Part shown: in pieces, positions 35,098 to 44,458 of the stretch
How positions within the stretch are numbered: position 1 is the stretch's first letter
Layout: each line of letters begins with the position of its first letter
Source: PALSA-188 sp050746185
GTDB lineage: Bacteria; Acidobacteriota; Terriglobia; Terriglobales; Acidobacteriaceae
Assembly: GCA_050746185.1 (NCBI GenBank)
Contig: JBOGLA010000018.1
Span: forward strand, 1-64,000
Length of the DNA stretch: 64,000 nucleotides
Direction: 5' to 3'
The notes under the pieces: generated by a model
Database searches by the model: none
What the model was told of the DNA's origin: nothing
Seen by the model: the letters and a program-made list of their open reading frames with translations, nothing else
Made by a program: the position numbers and the translations under genes

Positions 35098-36573
35098 TCA
35101 TTTTTTGGTTCCAAACACAGATGTTTCTAATCTGTCGGTCGTGGATTGATCCAGGCTTTCGGAAATGAATACAGTGTCGCCTTCGACATCAATCGCGACC
35201 GGGCCGTCCTCTGTTGTCCACGTGTGCAACCCCTCAAGATGTTCCTGGTTTGTATCAGATTTGTTCTCATCTGGAGTCACTTCATGCAGGTGCAAACACC
35301 GCTTTGGCAGATACTCGGCATAAAACGCGGCGAAGGCGGAAGCCGCTTCGGAATCTGACCAGCGCGAAACGTATAGAAGCCCCAAGCCCGCGGACGGATC
35401 CCGCTTGGGCCGGGCAGCATAGTAATAGCCGCCGCGCCACTGCGGATAGAGCTTCCGCGAGGCTTCGGTTCCCGCATACTGATCAAGCAGGACCGCGACG
35501 TCGAATTCGCCGATTGCTCCAACGTCAAAACGCTTGTAATTCTTGAAAATGTGTTTGAAGTCAGGCAGCGGCAGCGGGGTGAGCCGCTCGCCCGAAAGAT
35601 ATGTTTCCGGCTCCATGATCTGGCGGGTAGTGTAGGGAGGATTCTCAAACGCCCCGGCGTATGCTTTCTGCTTGCCTCCAGCATGCAGCAATGCGGCTTC
35701 AAACTCCAGGCCGTAACGGTAGGGGAAGGTGATCGCTTCTCGCAAATAGATTGGCGCGCTCCGGAACAGAACCGAATCGGGCGTACCCGTGAGCATTCCA
35801 TCCTCAATCGCCTTGGCGACCTCCGGCGAATTGGCGAGCGATTGCCCCGTCGGCGCCAGCATGTAATCAACCAGCACAGCCATTGCCTGCCCCTCGACCA
35901 CAGCCTGCCGCGCCTCCGGCGTCTCGTCCTTTTGCACATCCGCCGGACTCGGCTTTCTTTTTGTATTCAGGTCCACGTCGCCCTTTTCCATCCACTTCCC
36001 GAGATTGAATGATTGGTCCTGAAGGGCATGCGTCAATTCATGCGCCAGCACAGGACGTTGCGCGACGACGTCAACCCAGTCAAGCAGATTCACAGTCTTG
36101 GTCTTCGGATCGTAATATCCCGCAATCTGTTCTTTCAGGAGTGCAACCAGAAATTTGCCGAGATCAAAATTCGGCGGAAGCAGGCCAAACTTCTTGAGTA
36201 CGAGTTCGGAGCGTTGCAGCCGCTTGGCGTCCTTATCCTCTGCCATGTTTTTTTGCAGGTACGCAACCACCTCATCGCGCCCGGTAAGCCGGGGTTTCAC
36301 CGGATGCTTGATTGGAAGGTCTGTGTCCTTGCTGGCGAATTGTAGAATCTTGTTTACCTCTCGAAACAGGTCGTCAGCTTCTTTCGCAGAGATTTTGGTG
36401 TCTGTGCTTTCGCTTGAGGGCTTCTGGTCGTCCGCTGCAACTGCCGGCTGGTCGGGCTTGGACGAGGTTTGTCCTAAGCTGCTAATCGAATCTGCCGATA
36501 CAAAAATCAGCAGCAGGCAAAATGCGAGATAGGGAAAAAGAAATCTTAGGGTGGCGCTTCTGGAGTTGAGCAT
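35098..36573 (-). CDS. Exported HExxH metallopeptidase-like protein
   Basis: The signal peptide is followed by a Ser/Thr/Lys-rich linker to about residue 60. The zinc motif H178-E179-LT-H182 lies in RPVLAHELTHALQDQ, a gluzincin-like helix; a downstream third ligand is not obvious to me. The protein is 491 residues and of no named family that I recognise. Similar exported HELTHALQD proteins are frequent in Acidobacteriota. It is monocistronic and divergent from the GT2 gene. Confidence 0.7.
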   Translation of the reverse strand: MLNSRSATLRFLFPYLAFCLLLIFVSADSISSLGQTSSKPDQPAVAADDQKPSSESTDTKISAKEADDLFREVNKILQFASKDTDLPIKHPVKPRLTGRDEVVAYLQKNMAEDKDAKRLQRSELVLKKFGLLPPNFDLGKFLVALLKEQIAGYYDPKTKTVNLLDWVDVVAQRPVLAHELTHALQDQSFNLGKWMEKGDVDLNTKRKPSPADVQKDETPEARQAVVEGQAMAVLVDYMLAPTGQSLANSPEVAKAIEDGMLTGTPDSVLFRSAPIYLREAITFPYRYGLEFEAALLHAGGKQKAYAGAFENPPYTTRQIMEPETYLSGERLTPLPLPDFKHIFKNYKRFDVGAIGEFDVAVLLDQYAGTEASRKLYPQWRGGYYYAARPKRDPSAGLGLLYVSRWSDSEAASAFAAFYAEYLPKRCLHLHEVTPDENKSDTNQEHLEGLHTWTTEDGPVAIDVEGDTVFISESLDQSTTDRLETSVFGTKK

Positions 36574-36728
36574 GAAGGTCAGTTTTGAAATGATAACAGG
36601 ACGCCCTGAATCAGCCGCCTGGCGAGACCCCGCGTTAGCCCGTGGTAGCCGCTTGCCTCATTGCGATGTAATCTTGTTTGCATCTCCGCTTGGATTTGAG
36701 GCGCCGTTCGACTAGACTTCGTTGCCCC

Positions 36729-37436
36729 ATGAAACTCTCTGTGGTAATTCCCGTTTACAACGAACATGCGACGCTTAAACAGGTCGTTGAAAAAGTTTTG
36801 TCTGTGCCTATCGAAATTGAATTGATATGCGTGGACGACGGTTCGAGCGATGGTTCACGAGAGATATTGGGCGAACTACAAAGTCAGCATCCCCAGATGA
36901 AGACATTCTTGCAATCCAAAAATAGGGGCAAGGGCGCTGCCCTCCGGCGCGGGATACGGGAAGCCACCGGCGATTACGTGATCATTCAAGACGCGGATCT
37001 TGAATACGATCCCGACGACTACCCATTATTGCTCGAGCCGCTGCTTGAAGATAAAGCCGATGTCGTCTATGGTTCCCGCTTCCTGGGCGGGCGGCCCCAC
37101 CGGGTCCTTTATTTTTGGCATTCCGCGGGAAATTGGTTTCTAACCCTGCTCTCCAACAGTCTTACCAACATAAACCTCACGGACATGGAAACGTGTTACA
37201 AGATATTCCGTCGTGAAGTAATTCAATCCATTCCGATTGAAGAAAACCGCTTCGGCTTCGAGCCTGAAATTACCGTGAAGATCGCCAAACGGCGCCTCAG
37301 AATTTATGAGGTCGGCATCAGCTACCAGGGACGCACGTATGAAGAGGGGAAAAAGATAGGCTGGAAGGATGGTTTTCGAGCGCTGTGGTGCCTATTCAAG
37401 TATTCGATTAAGGAACGTCCGGTGGGCTTGCAATGA
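36729..37436 (+). CDS. Glycosyltransferase family 2 (dolichol-phosphate mannosyltransferase-like)
   Basis: GT2 fold: LSVVIPVYNE at the start, VDDGSSDGS as the nucleotide-binding segment, and DADLEYDPDDYP with the DxD-type metal ligands. At 235 residues and without membrane helices it resembles polyprenyl-phosphate mannosyl- or glucosyl-transferases that make lipid-linked sugars. The ATG at 36729 is preferred over a TTG at 36678. Such donors would suit a GT39-type enzyme like the one at 31486-33159; this link is inference. Confidence 0.85.
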   Translation: MKLSVVIPVYNEHATLKQVVEKVLSVPIEIELICVDDGSSDGSREILGELQSQHPQMKTFLQSKNRGKGAALRRGIREATGDYVIIQDADLEYDPDDYPLLLEPLLEDKADVVYGSRFLGGRPHRVLYFWHSAGNWFLTLLSNSLTNINLTDMETCYKIFRREVIQSIPIEENRFGFEPEITVKIAKRRLRIYEVGISYQGRTYEEGKKIGWKDGFRALWCLFKYSIKERPVGLQ

Positions 37437-37440
37437 TGAG

Positions 37441-38307
37441 CTATGCGCTTCGCAACGTCAAAACCGTAATCTCCGGAGGACAGTTAAACCGCACCGGCAG
37501 CCGAATCGTTCCCAATCCAATATTGGTATAGAGCGTTAAGTTCCGCACCTTCCTTAATCCGCGAGGATATTCGCGGCCAAGAGGCGGCAGCCAGGGCGCG
37601 CCAATGAGCGGCAACCAGATTTGACCGCCGTGGGAGTGTCCCGACAATTGCAGGTCTATGGGGTAACGCGCGGCCTCGTCGGCAAAATCAGGCTCATGTG
37701 CCAACAGAATAACCGGTTCCGCCTTCGGCACGCTTCGAAGCGTCATGTCCAGGTCCGGTTTGCCCATGAGCACATCGTCAGCGCCTGCCAGCCAGAAGCG
37801 GGAGGTCTCTTTTTCGATTGCGGTCGCGCGATTTTGCAGCACCTGAATCCCGAAACTTTGGAGAATTTCGGTTATCCGCTGAGGATCGGAGTCAAGATCG
37901 TGATTGCCTAACACCGCAAACATCCCCATCGGCGGCTTCATTTCGCGCAGGATCTTCGCACACGGTTCTGCGTTGTTCGCCACCTTCCGCCTATCGTGCA
38001 GGAGGTGAGACCACATCGGCACGGTGACAAAATCGCCGGTTAAGACCACCATTTCCGGTTGAACCTTCTTCACGATTTCAACCGCTCTGCGAATTGGGAT
38101 GGCGCAAAGTTCTCCGTAGTGAAAATCGCTGAGCTGCACGATGGTCAGTCCATCGAAGACCTCAGGCAGTTGCCGGATCGAGACTTCAACGTGCGTTACT
38201 TTAGGATCGTTCGGCTCAAGAGCGAAGGCGTCGGCGCCCAGCGCGAGAGTTCCCGAGGCAACTAGCGCGCCCGTAGCCTGTAGAAATCTGCGCCGGCTAA
38301 TCGGCAA
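37441..38307 (-). CDS. Tat-exported metallophosphoesterase
   Basis: The twin-arginine signal SRRRFLQATGA and a hydrophobic stretch precede a calcineurin-like phosphoesterase domain. All metal-binding blocks are visible: LSDFHYGE (DxH), GDFV, GNHD and SGHSHGGQ. 288 residues, TTG start at 38307. It resembles YkoQ/YaeI-type enzymes, some of which act on UDP-linked lipid A precursors or phospholipids; the substrate is open. Convergent with the GT2 gene, four bases apart. Confidence 0.9.
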   Translation of the reverse strand: MPISRRRFLQATGALVASGTLALGADAFALEPNDPKVTHVEVSIRQLPEVFDGLTIVQLSDFHYGELCAIPIRRAVEIVKKVQPEMVVLTGDFVTVPMWSHLLHDRRKVANNAEPCAKILREMKPPMGMFAVLGNHDLDSDPQRITEILQSFGIQVLQNRATAIEKETSRFWLAGADDVLMGKPDLDMTLRSVPKAEPVILLAHEPDFADEAARYPIDLQLSGHSHGGQIWLPLIGAPWLPPLGREYPRGLRKVRNLTLYTNIGLGTIRLPVRFNCPPEITVLTLRSA

Positions 38308-38476
38308 GCCAAACCTCGTGGCTGATTAGTTGTGGTAGCGGAAGGAGATGAGCAGGGCCCTGCAATGCCATTTGATATAGCTATTGTACATAGAGGCGGA
38401 ACGACATGGAATTGCGTCGAGGCAACTGCGATGTGTTCAGGCTGCGATGCGAACCCGTCGCAGCCTGAACACGACT

Positions 38477-41400
38477 TTAGAAATTAAGCTTCAACTCAAA
38501 CTCGACCACTCGAGGCGAGCCGAGGGCATTGACGCCCGATCCGAGCCCAAGGCGCAGGCCGTTTGGCTGCGGGTTGGTGGTGCCATTAGGGGAACCCGGG
38601 GACCCATCCAGAATGCTGCTGAACGGCGCTGCCGGGCCGTCAAAGTTGGCGAGGTTGAACACGTTAAAGAACGTAACGCCGGGGCGCAATTCCACGCGCT
38701 CCCGAATTTTATACGCCCAGCTGATACCGAAGTCGAAGGTCTTGAGCCATCCCTCCCCCACTGCACCCGCAGGCGCCAACGCCAGCGGCCCGTATGCAGC
38801 CGTAGAAGTAGGAGTGCTGCCCCCGATCACTCCGCCGAGCGCTTGCAGCTGGGCTAACGTGAACAGGTTGTTCGAAATCAGCACCGCGCCTGCCGGGGTG
38901 GGCTGACCCACCATGTTGTTGTTGAAATTGCCGATTAGTTTATTAAGGCCGCTTACGCCAAAACTGCGTCCGAAGCCTCCCACGTTCGTACCAGGCAGAA
39001 GGTCACCGAGACCACCATTTGACCCGAACGATCCGTCGCCGGTCCCATCCCCCGTTATATCCGTTTGGAATATTCCTCCCGGAGCGCCGCTCACCGGCAG
39101 TGTCACGTTGGATGGCAGCGGGCTGTCGAAATGAGAAATCAAGCTGATCCGAAAATGCGCCGGCACATCGAAGGTGCCGCCGAATGAAAGCTGGTGAGTA
39201 CGGTCGAGGCCGTCAGGCCCGACGTACTTTAGTGGATTCGCATTGTCCTGAGCGAAGTTGATGAAGTCACTGTCGCGCGCGGATGAAACATAGCGTGATA
39301 GCGAATACGACACTTGGAAGTTTGCGTAGCTAATCCCGGGAAACGGATTGCGGACGTTCTGTTTCAGAGAAAGCTGAAGGCCGTTATACACGGAGCGGCC
39401 GATCGGGAATAACATTTGATTGGCGCCCACATTCTGGTTGATTCCCGGAAATGCCGCAGCCGGCGCTCCGACGAGTCCGCAAGGCAGCCCGCCGCAAACA
39501 GAGTATCCCGAATCGAGCCCGTTGCCCGCATAGTCTGAGATATGGGCGCCCGCGGCAATGGCGCAGTCAATGTCAGCGGAGGCGGTCCCTGCACCGCACC
39601 CGAAGCCAGTGTTGGTCGCTGAAATCGCAGCCTGGGCATTCGCAAGGTTAAAGAATCGCGCATCGCCGATATGGTTGGTGTCAATGGTCAACAGATTGTG
39701 AGTGGCCACGTTGCGCAAGTAATCTGCCGTAAAAACCGTACCGGGGCGGATTTCGTGCTGGATGCCGATATTCATTTGTACCGAGCGGGGAGTGACGTAG
39801 TCCGGCGCAAATAATTGCGTTCCAGTAACGTCAATTGCATCCGTCAAAAGAGTGCCCACATAAGTGCCGTTAGCCGAAGGACCCGCGGCGAGAGTAGCTG
39901 CCTGATATTGCTTTTCGAGGGTTACAATCTGCGGAGCAACACTGCCGATCGGAGCGCCGCAAATGCTGGCAGGGTCAATACTGGTGGTGAAAGGCAGGGT
40001 GTCCGGCGAACCGTTTGTACAGACTCCGGTCATGCCCAGGAATAATCCCTGGGCCAGGCGGCCGGGACGGTCGAAGAGATTATTGTTCCAGATCGAATTC
40101 TCGTAGAAAAGACCGATACCGCCGCGAATCACAGTCTTGCCGTTATTCGCCGGATCCCACGCAAACCCAATCTGAGGCGCGAAATTGTGGTTGGGTTGAT
40201 TCACGCGGCTCTGCAAGCCCGAATAGAATTGGTTGTTAAATTGAGAGAGCGCCGAAATCGGCGGAATGTCGCTGTCCGTTCGACCTGTGTCGCGCACGTA
40301 ACGAAGGCCATACGTAAGGGTAAAATTCGGTCGGACTTTCCAGGCATCACCAAAATATATGGAGAAGCGGTTATCCGGCCCCAGTCCACCGCCGGGATAT
40401 CCAAAGGCGGCCTTTTCGGAGGAAAATCCCTGGCCGTTGCCCAAACTAATGGTATCCACGGGGTAGTTCAGAGGGTTGCTGTTGCCCCCGGCGAACGGGC
40501 AATTTCCGGCAACCACGCAGGAAAGGCTTGCGGCGCTCGAAAGAGACGGCGATTGGACTGCGGGCCCAATTCCAAGAAATTCAGCGAGGCCGCCTCCCTG
40601 AAGATGATTGAGGCCGACTCCGAATCGAAGGAGATGACCGCCCCACTCCTTACTTCCGTCATACTTGAATTGACGATCTGACTGTACGGTTGCCTGTGGC
40701 GCCAAAAAGTTTGGGCCGGAGCAAAAATCGTCGAGTCCCGCAGTAAGACAATTAGGATCGCCGCCGATGGCCAACTCAATCCCCGGCGCGGGATCGAAAA
40801 TACTGGATCCCGTAACTGCGTCGGTAATTCCGTTCTGGAATTTGTTGTAGCCGAGACGAATGCTGTGAGTAAAACTGCCAGTATTGAAATCAACGCCAAT
40901 CACGTGGTTGCGATCATGATTAACATTGGCGAACGGTTGAAACGAATTCGGGATGAAGGGAAGAACGCTCCGATTTTGGTCGAAGGTGAATCGGTAGAAT
41001 ATCTTGAACCGGCTGACCTGATAATCCACCCGGGCATCGGCTTGGGTCTCCCGGAATGGCGAGTCAAAGCTTCCAGTCAGGCTGGCGAAGTTGCCGCCCG
41101 GCAATACCGGATCAAGCAGGTCCTGCTTGTTCCGCTCCCCGGCAAAGAAAAAGAAGAGCTTGTCCTTAAGGATGGGGCCACCGAGGCTGCCGCCAAACTG
41201 ATTTCGTTGAAAATAATTCGTGGAGCCAGCGGGTAGCGCGGCGTTAAGGTGCTGGTCGCGGAAATAATAAAATGCGTCGCCGTGTAGGCCGTTTGTGCCA
41301 CTTTTTGTGTTCAGGCTCACGGAGCCCGAAGAGGTCAATTCGGTTGAGAGGTCAAGCGAGGATTGTTCAAGCGAAGCCTCCTCGATCGCGTCCAAAGGAA

Positions 41401-42052
41401 CATTGGCGGTTGTCGTGCCGACGGTCTCGTCGCTGATGTCGGTGCCGTCGAGTTCGATGCGAGCCGTACGGCCAAAGCGGCCGCCGAAGGATACCGACGA
41501 AAATCCATTCTTGGTGGGATCGAAGGTCCCGCCATCCTGAATCTGTACACCCGGTTCCAGCTGGGCAAGATCGAGGAAATTGCGGCCGTTAATCGGCAGA
41601 TTTTCAATTTGCTCCGATGTCAGGACGCCTTGCACCGTAGCCTGTTCGGTATTCACGGCTACGTCAGACGCCTGGACCTCGACCACCTCCGAACTCGCCC
41701 CCAGCTCCAACTTTATATTCCCCGAAGCTGTAGTATTCACTTGCACCGGTACTGCGAGTTCGGCCGCCTTGAAGCCCTGCATCTCGACCCGCACGTTGTA
41801 CTGGCCGGGAATGAGCGCACCCGAGTTATAGCTGCCCGCCGAAGTGGTGTTTGTAGAGATAACCTGGTCGGTTCCCTTGTTTGTAATGGAAACCTTGGCG
41901 CCGCTGACGACTGACCCGGAGGGATCAGTCACAGTTCCAACGATGCTGCCCGTACTGATTGTGGTTTGCGCTAGGGCCGTAATCGAACCAAGCATCAGCG
42001 CCATTACAAACGCGAACTGCCACGGATTCTTACGGAAACAGGGGAGCATCAT
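38477..42052 (-). CDS. Oar-like TonB-dependent outer-membrane protein with carboxypeptidase-regulatory domain
   Basis: A signal peptide ends near TALAQ. A carboxypeptidase-regulatory-like beta domain follows (about 35-115, GSIVGTVTDPSGSVVSGAKV), then a plug-like region (LPINGRNFLDLAQLEPGV is the hallmark phrase of this acidobacterial family) and a large beta-barrel ending in the aromatic C-terminus FELKLNF. 1191 residues. Such proteins are greatly expanded in Acidobacteriota and probably import or bind polymers. There is no adjacent sugar-processing gene to suggest a ligand. Its promoter faces away from ilvB. Confidence 0.92.
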   Translation of the reverse strand: MMLPCFRKNPWQFAFVMALMLGSITALAQTTISTGSIVGTVTDPSGSVVSGAKVSITNKGTDQVISTNTTSAGSYNSGALIPGQYNVRVEMQGFKAAELAVPVQVNTTASGNIKLELGASSEVVEVQASDVAVNTEQATVQGVLTSEQIENLPINGRNFLDLAQLEPGVQIQDGGTFDPTKNGFSSVSFGGRFGRTARIELDGTDISDETVGTTTANVPLDAIEEASLEQSSLDLSTELTSSGSVSLNTKSGTNGLHGDAFYYFRDQHLNAALPAGSTNYFQRNQFGGSLGGPILKDKLFFFFAGERNKQDLLDPVLPGGNFASLTGSFDSPFRETQADARVDYQVSRFKIFYRFTFDQNRSVLPFIPNSFQPFANVNHDRNHVIGVDFNTGSFTHSIRLGYNKFQNGITDAVTGSSIFDPAPGIELAIGGDPNCLTAGLDDFCSGPNFLAPQATVQSDRQFKYDGSKEWGGHLLRFGVGLNHLQGGGLAEFLGIGPAVQSPSLSSAASLSCVVAGNCPFAGGNSNPLNYPVDTISLGNGQGFSSEKAAFGYPGGGLGPDNRFSIYFGDAWKVRPNFTLTYGLRYVRDTGRTDSDIPPISALSQFNNQFYSGLQSRVNQPNHNFAPQIGFAWDPANNGKTVIRGGIGLFYENSIWNNNLFDRPGRLAQGLFLGMTGVCTNGSPDTLPFTTSIDPASICGAPIGSVAPQIVTLEKQYQAATLAAGPSANGTYVGTLLTDAIDVTGTQLFAPDYVTPRSVQMNIGIQHEIRPGTVFTADYLRNVATHNLLTIDTNHIGDARFFNLANAQAAISATNTGFGCGAGTASADIDCAIAAGAHISDYAGNGLDSGYSVCGGLPCGLVGAPAAAFPGINQNVGANQMLFPIGRSVYNGLQLSLKQNVRNPFPGISYANFQVSYSLSRYVSSARDSDFINFAQDNANPLKYVGPDGLDRTHQLSFGGTFDVPAHFRISLISHFDSPLPSNVTLPVSGAPGGIFQTDITGDGTGDGSFGSNGGLGDLLPGTNVGGFGRSFGVSGLNKLIGNFNNNMVGQPTPAGAVLISNNLFTLAQLQALGGVIGGSTPTSTAAYGPLALAPAGAVGEGWLKTFDFGISWAYKIRERVELRPGVTFFNVFNLANFDGPAAPFSSILDGSPGSPNGTTNPQPNGLRLGLGSGVNALGSPRVVEFELKLNF

Positions 42053-42227
42053 TGTCGTCCTTTCGCGCTATCGGGGATTTTCTTAGGAACCACCGCAGCT
42101 ATTTTTTTGCAATCCGTCAACCAATTAGGATTTATGTTTTTGCTGTGCTTAAAGGCACTTACGGAAGATTTCGACTGGCAATGCGTGACTGTATATGAAT
42201 TATTGAATTCCCTGGCGTTTGACAATC

Positions 42228-42244
42228 CAAAATCTAGGATTTTG
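42228..42244. promoter_or_regulatory. Palindrome in the divergent Oar-ilvB intergenic region
   Basis: Arms CAAAATC and GATTTTG around a 3-base centre, just after TTGACA (42219-42224). On the minus strand TTGTCA with a 16-base spacer and ATAATT could be the promoter of the receptor gene. The 490-bp gap otherwise holds the ilvB leader region. The operator role is a guess from symmetry. Confidence 0.3.
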
Positions 42245-42305
42245 CAATCAATCTAAAATCGGAAGCTTGGTAAAGTTCAACAGCTTTTTCGCTGGCGCTT
42301 TCCTC

Positions 42306-42335
42306 TTGCACTCCCCTGACCATTTTGGATACTGT
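42306..42335 (+). promoter_or_regulatory. Candidate sigma-70-type promoter of ilvBN
   Basis: TTGCAC (42306-42311) is followed after 18 bases by TACTGT (42330-42335); GATACT two bases earlier gives a 16-base spacer. Transcription would begin near 42342, about 20 bases before the leader peptide and 200 bases before ilvB. TACTGT is also the -10 sequence of the candidate promoter at 53282. Confidence 0.45.
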
Positions 42336-42362
42336 AAGGAGACTACTCGATAAGGCATTATT

Positions 42363-42461
42363 ATGGTTTCAAGCCGAATCATTAGAATTTACAGAATCCG
42401 AGTTTGTGAGGTTCTGCGTGTCGCTGTACCCGTGCCAGTCGAGAGGACGGGGACGAGCTGA
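42363..42461 (+). CDS. ilvB leader peptide, 32 residues, rich in Ile and Val
   Basis: ATG at 42363, with AAGG seven bases upstream. The peptide contains four Ile (positions 6, 7, 9, 12), seven Val (2, 14, 17, 20, 22, 24, 26) and one Leu (18): 12 of 32 residues are branched-chain. It ends with in-frame TGA then TAA. It lies between a candidate promoter and an intrinsic terminator ahead of acetolactate synthase, exactly where enteric ilv operons carry their attenuator peptides. Charged-tRNA levels for Ile and Val would set ribosome position and so readthrough. No homologue of this peptide is known to me. Confidence 0.65.
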   Translation: MVSSRIIRIYRIRVCEVLRVAVPVPVERTGTS

Positions 42462-42486
42462 TAAGGCAACGAATTATTAAGCTCTG

Positions 42487-42526
42487 AACCCACCTCAAAG
42501 CGCCATCCGGGTGGGTTTTGGTTTTT
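42487..42526 (+). terminator. Intrinsic terminator/attenuator before ilvB
   Basis: The stem AACCCACC (42487-42494) and GGTGGGTT (42510-42517) has a 15-base loop and is followed by a T-rich tract TTGGTTTTT. The ilvB ATG is 19 bases beyond. Six bases in the leader, TGAGGT (42407-42412), are complementary to ACCTCA (42492-42497) and could form part of a competing antiterminator overlapping codons 15-17 of the leader peptide. Confidence 0.7.
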
Positions 42527-42544
42527 ACCAATCGAGAAAAGGCA

Positions 42545-44305
42545 ATGAAAACTGAAAACGAGAACAAAACAGAAAAGAAAGCGAAAACAGCGAAAACAAT
42601 GACGGGCGCAAGCATTCTTTGGGAGTGCCTCGAGCGGGAAGGCGTCAAACATGTTTTCGGATATCCGGGCGGGGCGATTCTGCCCGCTTACGACGCGCTG
42701 AAGCACAGCAAAATCCATCACATTCTGGTGCGTCACGAACAAGGCGCAACCCACATGGCTGACGGCTACGCCCGCGCCACCGGGCAACTCGGCGTCGCCG
42801 TCGCAACGTCCGGCCCCGGCGCCACTAATATGGTTACGGGCATCGCAACGGCCATGCTGGACTCGTCGCCCATTCTCTGCATCACCGGACAAGTCGGCAG
42901 CAAGCTAATTGGCTCCGACGCATTTCAGGAAACCGACATCACCGGCATTACGCTGCCCATCACCAAACATAATTATCTTGTCACTCGCGCCGATGAAGTG
43001 GCGCGCACCATCCGCGAGGCCGCCTACGTCGCCCGATCAGGACGGCCCGGCCCCGTGCTGGTTGACATCACAAAAGACGCGCAGCAGTCCACCTGCGACT
43101 TTGATTGGGAAGCCGCCAAGCCCCAGATGCCGGGCTACCGGCCCGATCTCTCTCCCGCGCCCGATGAATATAAGAAAGCGCTCGATCTGATTCACTCGGC
43201 CAAGAGACCGGTTATTCTCGCCGGACACGGCATTCAGATTTCCGGCGCGATGCGCGAGGTGATTACCTTCGCAGAACGCGGCGGCATTCCAGTGGCGCTT
43301 ACCCTTTTAGGACTCGGGGTCTTCCCTGCTTCTCATCCGCTGAATCTTGGAATGATGGGAATGCACGGCGAGGCATGGGTGAACCACACCATCCAGGAAG
43401 CCGATCTGTTGATCGCGCTAGGCATGCGCTTCGATGACCGGGTCACCGGAAATCTCAAGACTTACGCTCCAAACGCGAAAAAGATCCACGTGGAAGTGGA
43501 TCCTGCGGAAGTCAACAAAAACGTGAAAGTGGATGTCGCGCTGGTCGGAGATTTGCGCGAGGTGCTGCATGAGTTGCTTCCCAAAATCGAATCTCCCGAT
43601 CGCGGCGAGTGGCTGCACTACATTGATGGATTGAAGGGCGATGCCGCCGTGCGCGATATTCAGAATCTTCCTGACAACGGCCACCTTTATGCCGCGCACG
43701 TGATCAACGATCTGTGGCGGCAGACACGAGACAGCGAGACGGTTGTCGTTACCGACGTGGGCCAACACCAGATGTGGGAGGCGCAATATTACAAGCACGA
43801 AAAGCCCCGTTCGCTGATCACATCCGGCGGATTGGGAACGATGGGCTTTGCTCTGCCGGCGGCGATCGGCGCAAAGGTATCGCGCCCCGATGCGGAGGTC
43901 TGGGTCATCGTCGGCGATGGCGGATTCCAGATGACGCTCTGCGAGCTGGCTACGATCATGCAGGAAAAGATCAAGGTGAATATCGCCATCATCAACAACG
44001 GCTATCTTGGGATGGTTCGCCAGTGGCAGGAATTCTTCTACGAACGCAACTATGCCGCAACGCCGCTTTTGAATCCGGACTTCGCGAAGCTCGCCGAAGC
44101 CTATGGCATGAAAGGAATCACCGTAACTTCGCGATCGCAGGTAATTCCGACGGTGAGATCAGTCCGCGAGCATCCGGGACCTGCGTTGATTGACTTCCGA
44201 GTCGAGCAGGAAGACACGGTTTATCCCATGGTCGCGGCGGGAGCGGCGCTCAATGACATGATCCGCCGGCCGACTCCGCTGGTGGAAACCGCTGAGGATG
44301 AATAG
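42545..44305 (+). CDS. ilvB: Acetolactate synthase large (catalytic) subunit
   Basis: ThDP enzyme forming acetolactate or acetohydroxybutyrate in Val, Leu and Ile synthesis. The catalytic glutamate is E65 in VRHEQGATH. The ThDP motif starts at VIVGDGGFQMT and ends with NNGYLGMVRQWQ, and the FAD-binding middle domain is intact. I use the ATG at 42545; the upstream alternative at 42518 lies in the terminator's T-tract. It carries a lysine-rich N-terminal extension of about 20 residues before MTGASIL. It is followed by the regulatory subunit gene. Confidence 0.95.
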   Translation: MKTENENKTEKKAKTAKTMTGASILWECLEREGVKHVFGYPGGAILPAYDALKHSKIHHILVRHEQGATHMADGYARATGQLGVAVATSGPGATNMVTGIATAMLDSSPILCITGQVGSKLIGSDAFQETDITGITLPITKHNYLVTRADEVARTIREAAYVARSGRPGPVLVDITKDAQQSTCDFDWEAAKPQMPGYRPDLSPAPDEYKKALDLIHSAKRPVILAGHGIQISGAMREVITFAERGGIPVALTLLGLGVFPASHPLNLGMMGMHGEAWVNHTIQEADLLIALGMRFDDRVTGNLKTYAPNAKKIHVEVDPAEVNKNVKVDVALVGDLREVLHELLPKIESPDRGEWLHYIDGLKGDAAVRDIQNLPDNGHLYAAHVINDLWRQTRDSETVVVTDVGQHQMWEAQYYKHEKPRSLITSGGLGTMGFALPAAIGAKVSRPDAEVWVIVGDGGFQMTLCELATIMQEKIKVNIAIINNGYLGMVRQWQEFFYERNYAATPLLNPDFAKLAEAYGMKGITVTSRSQVIPTVRSVREHPGPALIDFRVEQEDTVYPMVAAGAALNDMIRRPTPLVETAEDE

Positions 44306-44314
44306 AGGCTGCGA

Positions 44315-44446
44315 GTGCACGTGGGGATAGCCGACCTCGGCTGTCCATCTGGGCAAAGCTTAGAATGGTGGCGCAAATATTAAGCAACAGACTGGTCGAG
44401 ACGACCAAGTCATGAACAGCCGAGGGCGGCTGTTCCCACGCGCGCA
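44315..44446. repeat. BIME-like paired hairpins between ilvB and ilvN
   Basis: The left hairpin GGATAGCCGA/TCGGCTGTCC (44325-44346) and right hairpin GAACAGCCG/CGGCTGTTC (44414-44435, loop AGGG) are inverted copies of one another, with outer ends CACGTGGG and CCCACGCG. The 153-bp gap separates the two subunits of one enzyme, so the element must be transcribed. Confidence 0.65.
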
Positions 44447-44458
44447 TAGTGAATCCTT

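Noticed and set aside
42518..42544. Earlier ilvB start
   Set aside because: It lies in the T-tract of the attenuator and would not be separable from it; the ATG at 42545 has a suitable purine-rich site.
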